In this document: positions 1 to 5,533 of the stretch, piece after piece
Numbering within the stretch: position 1 is the first letter of the stretch
How the letters are laid out: every line of letters starts with the position of its first letter
Origin: Gammaproteobacteria bacterium
GTDB taxonomy: Bacteria; Pseudomonadota; Gammaproteobacteria; Enterobacterales; Kangiellaceae
Length of the DNA stretch: 6,904 nt
Direction of reading: 5' to 3'
Assembly (NCBI GenBank): GCA_013372875.1
Contig: JABXIW010000360.1
Coordinates: 1-6,904 of the forward strand
Notes under the pieces: generated by a model
Databases searched by the model: none
What the model was told of the DNA's origin: nothing
What the model saw: the letters and a program-made list of their open reading frames with translations, nothing else
Position numbers and translations under genes: made by a program

Positions 1-24
1 ACGTTGCTGCAAGTGAGCGATAAC

Positions 25-30
25 GGAGGA
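25..30 (+). promoter_or_regulatory. Strong Shine-Dalgarno for the 57-residue protein
   Basis: GGAGGA lies 6 bases before the ATG at 37. It fixes the start there rather than at the in-frame TTG at position 4, which lies upstream of this site and would place the ribosome site inside the coding region. Confidence 0.75.
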
Positions 31-36
31 AACACG

Positions 37-210
37 ATGGAATTGCGTAATAAAGCAGGCGAAATTGCCAAAATTGCTGACAACCTCACTTTGAAAGAAA
101 TTACTGAAATGGGCTACACCGTGGACTTATGCGATGAAGCTTATGATGCCAATGAGCACTGGAAAGCAGAAGGCAAAACTGAGGGTATGGGCGAGTACCC
201 AGAAGAGTAA
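37..210 (+). CDS. Small acidic hypothetical protein (57 residues)
   Basis: The reading frame runs from an ATG with a strong GGAGGA site 6 bases upstream to a TAA and is followed within 60 bases by an intrinsic terminator, so it looks like a real expressed gene. I do not recognise the family. The product is soluble, with no signal peptide and no membrane segment. The N-terminal half (about residues 1-35) looks helical, and the C-terminal tail is hydrophilic and rich in Glu, Gly and Lys, ending PEE. There is a single Cys at about residue 36. The upstream neighbour is outside the window, so it is unclear whether this is a stand-alone gene or the last gene of an operon. No function is proposed. 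Confidence is high that it is coding and nil for function. Confidence 0.7.
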   Translation: MELRNKAGEIAKIADNLTLKEITEMGYTVDLCDEAYDANEHWKAEGKTEGMGEYPEE

Positions 211-263
211 ACGTCCCGACGAGCCAGCGCACTAGAGTCTACAAAAAAGAGTGCTATAAAAAC

Positions 264-295
264 AAAAAACCGAGCGACTTAACGCTCGGTTTTTT
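264..295. terminator. Bidirectional intrinsic terminator between convergent genes
   Basis: A 7-bp GC-rich stem (CCGAGCG at 270-276 with CGCTCGG at 283-289) encloses the 6-base loop ACTTAA. It is flanked by six A on the left (264-269) and six T on the right (290-295). The symmetry gives a U-tract on either strand, so it can end both the plus-strand 57-residue gene and the minus-strand lipoprotein gene, whose stop codon overlaps the right edge. Confidence 0.9.
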
Positions 296-656
296 ACTTT
301 TGAACCTCTTGAATGAACATATCCATCTCTTCAAGATAATTACCGTTTGAGCATCCCCAGTCAGTGACTTCAATCAGCTCAGTAATCAGCTGACCTGAAT
401 CATCACTTTGCACTCGCATAACAAACGCTTCAAAACGGTCAAGTTGAGCCTGAGTTTTAATGGCATGTACCGCATATTCTTGCATCAGCTCGTTATACAC
501 CTGCCAACGGTGATCATCAGCAACATCGCTACTCAGAATGACCGCACATTTTTGCTGAATACTCTCAATGGCATCCTTTTTAGGAGCCGTCACTGACGAA
601 CATCCCGCTAAAACCACTCCTAGCGTCAGCAACGTTATTTTTGCTTTATTTATCAT
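294..656 (-). CDS. Small outer-membrane lipoprotein, function unknown (120 residues)
   Basis: The chosen start at 656 gives a textbook lipoprotein signal peptide: a positively charged N-terminus (MINKAK), a hydrophobic stretch (residues 7-16) and the lipobox LAGC with the lipidated Cys at residue 19. The residue after the Cys is Ser, not Asp, which by the usual sorting rule predicts outer-membrane rather than inner-membrane retention. The mature part is about 100 residues, mostly helical by appearance, with two further cysteines (C37 and C102) that could form a periplasmic disulfide. The frame stays open upstream to 749, but that longer form would bury the signal peptide, so I reject it. The ribosome site is weak (GCGGA about 7 bases upstream). 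I recognise no family beyond lipoprotein. The gene converges with the 57-residue gene and diverges from the M3 peptidase gene. Confidence 0.8.
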   Translation of the reverse strand: MINKAKITLLTLGVVLAGCSSVTAPKKDAIESIQQKCAVILSSDVADDHRWQVYNELMQEYAVHAIKTQAQLDRFEAFVMRVQSDDSGQLITELIEVTDWGCSNGNYLEEMDMFIQEVQK

Positions 657-690
657 TTCGTTTCCGCTTTGTACGACTGCAACAAGAAAT

Positions 691-719
691 TTTATAAATT
701 GTATACCATCAGCGCCCAA
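691..719 (-). promoter_or_regulatory. Candidate sigma-70 promoter for the lipoprotein gene
   Basis: Read on the minus strand, TTGGGC (714-719) and TATAAA (691-696) are separated by exactly 17 bases and lie about 35-60 bases before the start codon at 656. The -10 is good and the -35 only fair. The region is AT-rich, so a chance match is possible. Confidence 0.35.
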
Positions 720-802
720 ACGTAAGGTGCGCCACAACAAATAACCCACTAACCATTTAAAATATAAACAAATAGTAAAATCACGTTTACGCGATGCAAA
801 AT

Positions 803-820
803 CGACAAATGAGATTGTCG
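803..820. repeat. Short inverted repeat in the divergent intergenic region
   Basis: CGACAA (803-808) and TTGTCG (815-820) form a perfect 6-bp inverted repeat around a 6-base spacer. No T-run follows, so it is not a terminator. It sits just upstream of the candidate promoter for the M3 peptidase gene, a position that suits a regulator site, but no known regulator consensus is recognised. Confidence 0.3.
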
Positions 821-841
821 CTCCTTTCTCGCGGCCAAGCG

Positions 842-850
842 TGCAATAAT
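842..850 (+). promoter_or_regulatory. Candidate extended -10 promoter for the M3 peptidase gene
   Basis: TGCAATAAT matches the extended -10 pattern TGnTATAAT with one mismatch in the hexamer. No good -35 is seen at the normal distance. Transcription would begin near 857 and leave a leader of about 30 bases before the ATG at 888. This is a weak inference from pattern only. Confidence 0.3.
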
Positions 851-887
851 CAACCGTCTACATAACGAAACCATTTGAAGGATCAAA

Positions 888-2735
888 ATGACCGCAACGG
901 ATTATCTCAACGACCTCAATCAACGTTACCTCGCGATTCACCGCACCAAAGAAGATTTCTTTTGGGAAACTTACATGGGGATCAGCGATGACCATGATGG
1001 CTCAACGCAAGCACAAACGGCGTGGACAAACTTTTTGAGCAACGCCGAGCAAATTACTGCCATCAAACAACAGCTTGAAGCCGCGGACTCAATTACCGAC
1101 CCACAAGAGAAACAGCAAACCATTACGGGCCTTTCTGGTTGGTTGGCGATGTTTGAATCTCACGCAATCGAGGGCGAAAAAGCACAAGCGTTGAAAAATC
1201 AGCTCATTGCCTTTGAAGCTGAACTGTTCGAGAAAAAACAGAACCACGTACAAACGTTTACCGATGAAAACGGCGAGCAAGTAGAAGGTTCACTGCCAGT
1301 ATTGAGCTCAACCATTCGCACCAGCAATCATGAAGAAGTTCGCCAATCGGCTCATCAAGCGTTGCTGAACCTTGAACAATGGCTACTGCAAAACGGCTTT
1401 ATAGAACTGATCAAACTGCGCAACCAGTTCGCTCGCTCACTGGGTTATGCGACCTTCTTTGATTACTCCGTGCAAAAAACGGAAAAGATGAGCTCTGAGC
1501 AGCTATTCGAGATTTTGGAAGATTTCGAACAACGCACGCGAGATGCGCACCTAAACAGCTTAGAAAACTTGGCGAAAGAGAAAGGTGCAAGCGCACTCAC
1601 TGGCTACAACTTTGTTTACTCGTTCGCGGGTGACGTCATGCGCGACCTTGACCCATACGTGCCGTTCTCTAAATCTCTGAGACGCTGGGTAGAATCGTTT
1701 GGTCGTCTGAATATTGATTACTCTGGCGCGACGCTAACGCTGGATTTGTTAGACCGCAAAGGTAAGTACCCGAACGGGTTCTGCCACGGCCCGATCCCTT
1801 CTTTCTACAATCAAGGCGAATGGGTCGCAGCACAGGTGAACTTCACCAGCAATGCCAAACCAGACCAAGTGGGCAGCGGCTACGATGGCATAAACACGCT
1901 GTTCCACGAAGGTGGCCACGCAGCACACTTTGCGAATGTAAAAATGAACGCGCCTTGTTTTTCGCAGGAGTTTGCGCCGACGTCGATGGCTTATGCAGAA
2001 ACTCAGTCGATGTTCTGTGACAGCCTGTTAACCGATGCCGATTGGCTAAAACAGTACGCACTGGATGATGAAGGGAATTCGGTTCCTGATGAGATCATTC
2101 AAGCGATGATCAACAGTCGTCAGCCATTCAAAGCTTATGAAGAACGTAGCATCTTGGTTGTACCGTACTTTGAACGCGCGTTATATCAACTTAGCGATGA
2201 CGAGTTAACGCCAGAGCGCATCACTAAGCTGGCTCGCGATTGTGAAAAACAGATCCTTGGTTTGGAATGCAGCCCTCGCCCACTGATGGCGATTCCACAT
2301 TTGCTATCCGACGAAGCGGCTTGTGCGTATCAAGGTTACCTACTCGCGCACATGGCGGTATACCAGACCCGTGCATACTTCCTTGAGAAGTTTGGCTATC
2401 TGACGGATAACCCAGAAATTGGCCCACTGCTGGCAAAACACTACTGGCACGCAGGCAATCATTTGTCGCACAACGAAACCATTTTCAGCCTGACTGGCGA
2501 GGGGTTCAATGCTAAGTACTTGGCAGATGTATGTAATCTATCGCCAGAGCAAGCGTGGGAAGTACAGCAGAAGAAAATCGACTCACTTGCAACACGAGAA
2601 CGAGCACCAGTCGCTTCACTGAACGCGACGATTAAAGTCGTCGACGGCAGTAAAGAACTGGCAAGCAACGCCATCTCTGACGAACAAATGTGTGACGATT
2701 TTGAACGTTACATCGTAGAGACTTACGGTCGATAA
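888..2735 (+). CDS. M3-family zinc oligopeptidase (PepF/thimet-like, 615 residues)
   Basis: This is a soluble metallopeptidase expected to cleave short peptides in the cytosol, as M3 enzymes (PepF, thimet oligopeptidase, Dcp) do. The zinc motif HEGGH is at residues 340-344: His340 and His344 are ligands and Glu341 is the catalytic base. The third ligand is probably Glu371 in AETQSM, which aligns with VEAPSQM of thimet oligopeptidase. A Tyr-rich stretch at 481-490 (YQGYLLAHMA) is where M3 enzymes carry their substrate-binding tyrosines. The N-terminal 200 residues look helical, as expected for the lid of this fold. There is no signal peptide, and the length fits the PepF-like branch. The start is supported by GAAGGA at 877-882, 5 bases before the ATG. 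The gene stands alone: a divergent neighbour upstream and a terminator right after the stop. Physiological substrates cannot be read from sequence. Confidence 0.93.
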   Translation: MTATDYLNDLNQRYLAIHRTKEDFFWETYMGISDDHDGSTQAQTAWTNFLSNAEQITAIKQQLEAADSITDPQEKQQTITGLSGWLAMFESHAIEGEKAQALKNQLIAFEAELFEKKQNHVQTFTDENGEQVEGSLPVLSSTIRTSNHEEVRQSAHQALLNLEQWLLQNGFIELIKLRNQFARSLGYATFFDYSVQKTEKMSSEQLFEILEDFEQRTRDAHLNSLENLAKEKGASALTGYNFVYSFAGDVMRDLDPYVPFSKSLRRWVESFGRLNIDYSGATLTLDLLDRKGKYPNGFCHGPIPSFYNQGEWVAAQVNFTSNAKPDQVGSGYDGINTLFHEGGHAAHFANVKMNAPCFSQEFAPTSMAYAETQSMFCDSLLTDADWLKQYALDDEGNSVPDEIIQAMINSRQPFKAYEERSILVVPYFERALYQLSDDELTPERITKLARDCEKQILGLECSPRPLMAIPHLLSDEAACAYQGYLLAHMAVYQTRAYFLEKFGYLTDNPEIGPLLAKHYWHAGNHLSHNETIFSLTGEGFNAKYLADVCNLSPEQAWEVQQKKIDSLATRERAPVASLNATIKVVDGSKELASNAISDEQMCDDFERYIVETYGR

Positions 2736-2744
2736 CACGCCAAG

Positions 2745-2771
2745 AGCCAGAAGCCACGCTTCTGGCTTTTT
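2745..2771 (+). terminator. Intrinsic terminator after the M3 peptidase gene
   Basis: AGCCAGAAG (2745-2753) pairs perfectly with CTTCTGGCT (2759-2767) around the 5-base loop CCACG and runs into TTTTT (2767-2771). It lies 9 bases past the stop codon. The next gene begins 29 bases later, so that gene either depends on readthrough or has a promoter that overlaps this hairpin. Confidence 0.9.
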
Positions 2772-2800
2772 GCTATTAAGGCACAATAAAAGGAAGCGCC

Positions 2801-3337
2801 ATGCATCAACAAATCATCAAGTTCTGGTTCGAGGAGCTAACGCCTCAAAACTGGTTTGAAAACAACCCAGAACTGGACAAACATATTGCGTCACGATTTG
2901 CCTCGGTACTAGAACAAGCCGCTCGTTGTGAACTGTTTAATTGGCGTGACAGCGCACAAGGACGATTGGCCGAAATCATCGTCCTCGACCAGTTTTCGCG
3001 CAATGTGTATCGCAACACCCCAAAAGCGTTTGCGCAAGACCCGCTCGCATTAGCATTGGCTCAAGAAGCAATTCGGTTAGGACACGATCAAGAATTAGCG
3101 CCTGAGCAGCTAAGCTTTTTGTACATGCCGTTTATGCACAGCGAATCTCGCCTCATTCATGTCGAAGCTGAGAAATTGTTTCGCGCATCAGGGCTTGAAA
3201 ATAACTACGATTTTGAGCTAAAACACAAAGCCATCATCGACCAATTTGGACGTTACCCACATCGCAACGCCATCTTGGGTAGAGAAAGCACACCTGAAGA
3301 GTTAGCATTTTTGCAGCAACCTGGGTCAAGTTTCTAA
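2801..3337 (+). CDS. DUF924 family protein (178 residues)
   Basis: The protein carries the hallmarks of the DUF924 family (Pfam PF06041 from memory), a widespread bacterial family of unknown biochemical role with a helical, TPR-like fold. Visible signatures in order are an N-terminal IIKFWFEEL segment with W19 and F20 in QNWFE, LDQFSRNVYRNTPKAF at 62-77, MPFMHSES at 109-116, and H142 followed by FGRYPHRN at 149-156 and LGRESTPEE at 159-167. The length is normal for the family and no key block is missing. The start is supported by AGGAAG at 2791-2796, 4 bases before the ATG. It lacks a signal peptide and is expected to be cytosolic. It is followed after only 6 bases by the DUF4144-like gene, so the two are probably cotranscribed. 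The invariant His, Arg and Asp residues hint at an active site, but no reaction is established to my knowledge. Confidence 0.9.
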   Translation: MHQQIIKFWFEELTPQNWFENNPELDKHIASRFASVLEQAARCELFNWRDSAQGRLAEIIVLDQFSRNVYRNTPKAFAQDPLALALAQEAIRLGHDQELAPEQLSFLYMPFMHSESRLIHVEAEKLFRASGLENNYDFELKHKAIIDQFGRYPHRNAILGRESTPEELAFLQQPGSSF

Positions 3338-3343
3338 ATAACA

Positions 3344-3691
3344 ATGAATAATGAGTTAACTATGAGAGACCACGCAGTATGCTGGCCATGCTTGCTAAAA
3401 CTAGACGGCGACGATGAACTTATCTATTTGCGTTCTCATGCCGAGCTTGATTCCGAATGCGAAGCGCTCATTTGGGGGCCAGATGATTACGTAATTGACT
3501 CAAATGGCAACACGTTCGGGTTGCAATACAACGATTCGAACACCACCGTTTTACAACCGGAAGAACGCACTCTGTCCGTCGAGGAAGTTACGTCACTCAT
3601 CCAGTCGCATGAGTTTAGTCTCGCACAAAGGTGCATCATCAAAATTCACTTCACCTCGGTACAGCAAGCAGTTGAGGCATTAGCCAATTAG
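3344..3691 (+). CDS. DUF4144-like small protein (115 residues)
   Basis: This is a small soluble protein resembling the DUF4144 family of Vibrio and relatives. The family call is from memory of the pattern: WPCLLKLDGDDEL near the N-terminus (14-26), LIWGPDDYVIDSNG (42-55), TLSVEEVTSLIQSHEFS (76-92) and IKIHFTSV near the end (99-106). The role is unknown. There is no signal peptide or membrane segment. The start is uncertain: neither the ATG at 3344 nor the in-frame ATG at 3362 (residue 7, giving MRDHAVCWP) has a clear Shine-Dalgarno, and the family-like sequence begins only after residue 7. The 6-base gap to the DUF924 stop suggests translational coupling. No terminator is obvious downstream before the promoter of the next gene. 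A shifted frame (3495-3683) inside it is a shadow. Confidence 0.72.
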   Translation: MNNELTMRDHAVCWPCLLKLDGDDELIYLRSHAELDSECEALIWGPDDYVIDSNGNTFGLQYNDSNTTVLQPEERTLSVEEVTSLIQSHEFSLAQRCIIKIHFTSVQQAVEALAN

Positions 3692-3710
3692 CTCGAACTC
3701 TGCTCCATTG

Positions 3711-3757
3711 ATTACATAAAATTATTATTTTTATAATTTATGATAATTTCATGTAAT
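3711..3757. repeat. Long AT-rich inverted repeat over the VOC promoter
   Basis: ATTACATAAAATTAT (3711-3725) and ATAATTTCATGTAAT (3743-3757) are inverted copies matching at 14 of 15 positions, separated by 17 bases. A third related element, ATAATTTATG at 3733-3742, directly abuts the right arm, so three ATAATTT(n)ATG-like units are present. The right arm overlaps the predicted -35 of the next gene. This is the arrangement expected of an operator, although AT-richness raises the chance of coincidence, and a hairpin at the RNA end of the preceding operon is an alternative. Confidence 0.5.
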
Positions 3758-3776
3758 TAAAACCGCACCATATACT
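3748..3776 (+). promoter_or_regulatory. Predicted sigma-70 promoter of the first VOC gene
   Basis: TATACT at 3771-3776 is one base from the -10 consensus. TTCATG at 3748-3753, 17 bases upstream, is a poor -35. The block before it (3711-3750) is nearly pure A and T and could act as an UP element. Transcription would begin near 3783, leaving a leader of about 45 bases. The weak -35 buried in an inverted repeat suggests regulated expression. Confidence 0.5.
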
Positions 3777-3828
3777 CTCCCACATCGAAACAAGACAACG
3801 TTTAAGTACACATGTTGGGAGCAAACAA

Positions 3829-4314
3829 ATGAAAATGAATCATGTCGGTATTATGGTCGGAGATATGGATAAAGCGGTTGAGTTTTACACGCAAGCGCTT
3901 GGTCTAAAAGTCGTTATGGGCAGCACGAAAGTGATTGAAGAACGCGAAACCGCAATTGGCAGAATGTGTATTGCGGTCTTTGGTGAGGGCTTTAAAGGCT
4001 TCAACATTGCGCATCTAGTGACAAGTGATGGCATCGGACTTGAGTTATTTGAAATGAAAGAGCGTCAAGAGCGCCATGAAGTGGATTTTTCTCGCATCGG
4101 AATCTTCCATTTCTGTTTGCAGACGGACGACTTTGAAGGCGCAATCAAGCGCACTGAAGCGTTGGGTGGCAAAGTGCGTATGGACATCATGCGTTACCAC
4201 CCAGAAGACGATAACAAGCCTGCGAAAATGGTCTATCTAGAAGACCCATTCGGCAACCTGTTCGAGCTTTACTCGCACACTTATGAAGAAACTTACGCTT
4301 CTGAATACGAGTAA
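3829..4314 (+). CDS. VOC superfamily (glyoxalase-fold) metalloprotein (161 residues)
   Basis: The protein is made of two beta-alpha-beta-beta-beta modules of the vicinal oxygen chelate superfamily. The first opens with MNHVGIMVGDMDKAVEFYTQ (3-22) and the second with FHFCLQTDDFEGAIKR (93-108), ending in the classic DPFGNLFELY (139-148). The four expected metal ligands are all present: His5, Glu72 (GLELFE), His94 and Glu146. This H/E/H/E set matches glyoxalase I. The enzyme could be a lyase, isomerase or dioxygenase, and the substrate cannot be read from sequence, so I do not call it GloA. The C-terminal tail (149-161) is rich in Glu and Tyr. The start is backed by GGGAG at 3817-3821, 7 bases upstream; an ATG two codons later is less well spaced. 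The gene has its own promoter and terminator and is therefore monocistronic. Cytosolic. Confidence 0.9.
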   Translation: MKMNHVGIMVGDMDKAVEFYTQALGLKVVMGSTKVIEERETAIGRMCIAVFGEGFKGFNIAHLVTSDGIGLELFEMKERQERHEVDFSRIGIFHFCLQTDDFEGAIKRTEALGGKVRMDIMRYHPEDDNKPAKMVYLEDPFGNLFELYSHTYEETYASEYE

Positions 4315-4329
4315 TAATCTCTATATTCT

Positions 4330-4356
4330 AAAGGTTAGCAACAAGCTAGCCTTTTT
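4330..4356 (+). terminator. Intrinsic terminator after the first VOC gene
   Basis: AAAGGTTAGC (4330-4339) pairs with GCTAGCCTTT (4345-4354) around the loop AACAA, with a single G-U pair, and ends in a run of five T (4352-4356). It begins 15 bases after the stop codon, separating this gene from the second VOC gene. Confidence 0.88.
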
Positions 4357-4366
4357 GGTTTGCTTT

Positions 4367-4388
4367 GAGTTGCAGTGTTTCTGCACTC
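4367..4388. repeat. Second hairpin in the VOC-VOC intergenic region
   Basis: GAGT(T)GCAG at 4367-4375 can pair with CTGCACTC at 4381-4388 around the loop TGTTT, giving 8 bp with one bulged T. No T-run follows. It lies 10 bases beyond the terminator. Its role is unknown; it could be a backup processing or 3'-end structure, or chance. Confidence 0.3.
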
Positions 4389-4429
4389 GATCTAGCAAAA
4401 GCCCACCTTGCATTTGATCATTTCTCTCA

Positions 4430-4453
4430 CGACTTTTAAGGTCGCTTTATACT
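4430..4453 (+). promoter_or_regulatory. Candidate -10 with an adjacent palindrome for the second VOC gene
   Basis: TATACT at 4448-4453 is a good -10 located 30 bases before the ATG at 4484, but no good -35 is found 16-18 bases upstream. Just before it, CGACTTTTAAGGTCG (4430-4444) is an imperfect palindrome (6 of 7 pairs) lying in the spacer region, where a bound regulator could act. Both calls are pattern-only. Confidence 0.35.
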
Positions 4454-4471
4454 TATCTCATAACCGCACAA

Positions 4472-4480
4472 AAGGAGTGA
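4472..4480 (+). promoter_or_regulatory. Near-ideal Shine-Dalgarno of the second VOC gene
   Basis: AAGGAGTGA is close to the full anti-16S complement and ends 3 bases before the ATG at 4484, with the AAGGAG core ending 6 bases before it. It is the strongest ribosome site in the window besides that of the first gene, and it fixes the start. Confidence 0.75.
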
Positions 4481-4483
4481 AGC

Positions 4484-4909
4484 ATGCCCACCAACAACCC
4501 AATCGCAATCCAAGCCCTTGATCATGTCGTGTTAAGAACGTGCAATCTCGACGCTATGTTGCATTTCTATCGAGATATTTTGGGCTGCCCTGTCGAGCGC
4601 GAAGTAATGGAGTTTGGTTTAACCCAGCTCAGGGCTGGTAACGCATTGATTGATGTGGTGACGGTGGACAGCGAGTTAGGGCAACTTGGCGGAAAGCCAC
4701 CAGTTCAAAATGGTCGTAATATTGACCATTTTTGCCTGCAACTAGCACCTTTTTGCGAAAATGAAGTACTGGAATATCTGTGTTCGAACGGCATTGAAAC
4801 CGAAGAGTTTGCGAAGCGCTACGGCGCACAGGGGTTCGGTCGCTCACTCTATATTCATGATCCGGAAGGAAATGTCGTCGAGTTAAAACCTCAAGTGATT
4901 GATGAGTAA
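4484..4909 (+). CDS. VOC superfamily glyoxalase-like protein (141 residues)
   Basis: This is a second, unrelated-looking member of the vicinal oxygen chelate fold. Module one carries LDHVVLRTCNLDAMLHFYRD (12-31) and GLTQLRAGNALIDVV (45-59). Module two carries NIDHFCLQLAPF (79-90), RYGAQGFGRSLYIHDPEGN (112-130) and VVELKP (131-136). The likely metal ligands are His14, His82 and Glu133. At the position where the first VOC protein has Glu72, this one has Asp57 (LIDVV). As I recall the subfamily with the GLxQLRxG and RYGAxG signatures, Asp is usual there, so this is a subfamily trait rather than a lesion. The substrate is unknown. The short length and lack of signal peptide indicate a cytosolic enzyme, probably dimeric as VOC proteins usually are. 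It is followed after 59 bases by the macrodomain gene on the same strand with no terminator between, so cotranscription is possible. Confidence 0.9.
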   Translation: MPTNNPIAIQALDHVVLRTCNLDAMLHFYRDILGCPVEREVMEFGLTQLRAGNALIDVVTVDSELGQLGGKPPVQNGRNIDHFCLQLAPFCENEVLEYLCSNGIETEEFAKRYGAQGFGRSLYIHDPEGNVVELKPQVIDE

Positions 4910-4930
4910 GCTACAGTTAACTGTGTTACT
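4905..4930. repeat. Palindrome between the second VOC gene and the macrodomain gene
   Basis: ACAGTTAACTGT (4913-4924) is a perfect 12-bp palindrome beginning 4 bases after the VOC stop codon. It is flanked by AGTAA (4905-4909, including the stop codon) and TTACT (4926-4930), a further inverted pair that is slightly off-centre. There is no T-run, so it is not an intrinsic terminator. It fits a dimeric-regulator site for the macrodomain gene or a processing hairpin in a shared transcript. Confidence 0.5.
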
Positions 4931-4968
4931 GACCATTTGTTTCTCATCATTGTAGAAGGCTCAAAAAA

Positions 4969-5481
4969 ATGAACGCGATCTCGTTAGTCCAAGGCGACAT
5001 CACCACCGCACATGTCGATGCCATCGTGAATGCAGCAAACCCGAGAATGCTCGGCGGAGGTGGCGTCGATGGTGCCATTCATCGCGCAGCAGGGCCTGCG
5101 CTTATCAATGCGTGTTATGCCGTTGATGATGTCGACGGTATTCGATGCCCGTTTGGTGACGCACGCATTACTGAGGCTGGCAATTTAAACGCGCGTTACG
5201 TCATTCATGCCGTTGGCCCGATTTACGATAAATTCGCCGATCCAAAAGCGGTGTTGGAATCTGCATATCAACGTTCGCTGGATCTCGCGCTCGCCAACCA
5301 CTGCCAAAGTGTGGCGCTGCCTGCGATTTCTTGCGGAGTGTATGGCTACCCACCCCAAGAAGCAGCAGAAGTCGCGATGGCCGTTTGCAAAAGACCGGAA
5401 TACGCGGCACTCGACATGCGCTTTTACTTGTTTAGTGAAGAGATGCTTTCGATATGGCAACACGCCCTGCTCCAGCACTAA
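4969..5481 (+). CDS. ymdB: Macrodomain O-acetyl-ADP-ribose deacetylase, YmdB type (170 residues)
   Basis: This is a single-domain macro protein. YmdB-type enzymes hydrolyse O-acetyl-ADP-ribose and remove ADP-ribose from some modified proteins; in E. coli YmdB is also reported to modulate RNase III. The sequence shows the full ligand-binding set: GDIT (9-12) for the adenine side, NAAN (21-24), the glycine-rich GGGGVDGAIHRAAG (29-42), CPFGDA (60-65), HAVGP (80-84) and the diphosphate loop PAISCGVYGYP (118-128). Asp34, Gly123 and Tyr125 correspond to the catalytic Asp35, Gly124 and Tyr126 of E. coli YmdB, so activity is expected. The length is close to the family norm of about 175. The start has AGAAGG 9 bases upstream. 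The gene is last on its strand and ends at a terminator shared with the convergent glucosidase gene. No ADP-ribosyltransferase or sirtuin gene is in the window, so I see no toxin-antitoxin pairing. Confidence 0.92.
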   Translation: MNAISLVQGDITTAHVDAIVNAANPRMLGGGGVDGAIHRAAGPALINACYAVDDVDGIRCPFGDARITEAGNLNARYVIHAVGPIYDKFADPKAVLESAYQRSLDLALANHCQSVALPAISCGVYGYPPQEAAEVAMAVCKRPEYAALDMRFYLFSEEMLSIWQHALLQH

Positions 5482-5502
5482 AATCTGTGTGACAAGAGAC
5501 AT

Positions 5503-5533
5503 AAAAAACCGGACTGCCAATACAGTCCGGTTT
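5503..5533. terminator. Bidirectional intrinsic terminator, macrodomain gene and GH63 gene
   Basis: AAACCGGACTG (5506-5516) pairs perfectly with CAGTCCGGTTT (5523-5533) around the 6-base loop CCAATA. On the minus strand the hairpin is followed by six U (from 5503-5508), which makes a strong terminator for the glucosidase gene. On the plus strand the tract is the poorer TTTGTCTTATTT, so termination of the macrodomain transcript may be leakier. Confidence 0.9.

Noticed and set aside
4..36. Upstream TTG start extending the 57-residue protein by 11 residues
   Set aside because: The strong GGAGGA at 25-30 lies inside this extension and is well spaced for the ATG at 37; nothing resembling a ribosome site is visible for the TTG.
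657..749. N-terminal extension of the lipoprotein
   Set aside because: It would place 31 residues before a perfect lipoprotein signal peptide and would span the candidate promoter.
4367..4388. Second intrinsic terminator
   Set aside because: The hairpin has a bulge and is followed by CGATCTAGC, not a T-run.
4969..5481. Macrodomain as the antitoxin of a DarTG-like toxin-antitoxin system
   Set aside because: No DarT-like or other ADP-ribosyltransferase gene is adjacent, and the protein is the short YmdB type with all its catalytic residues.
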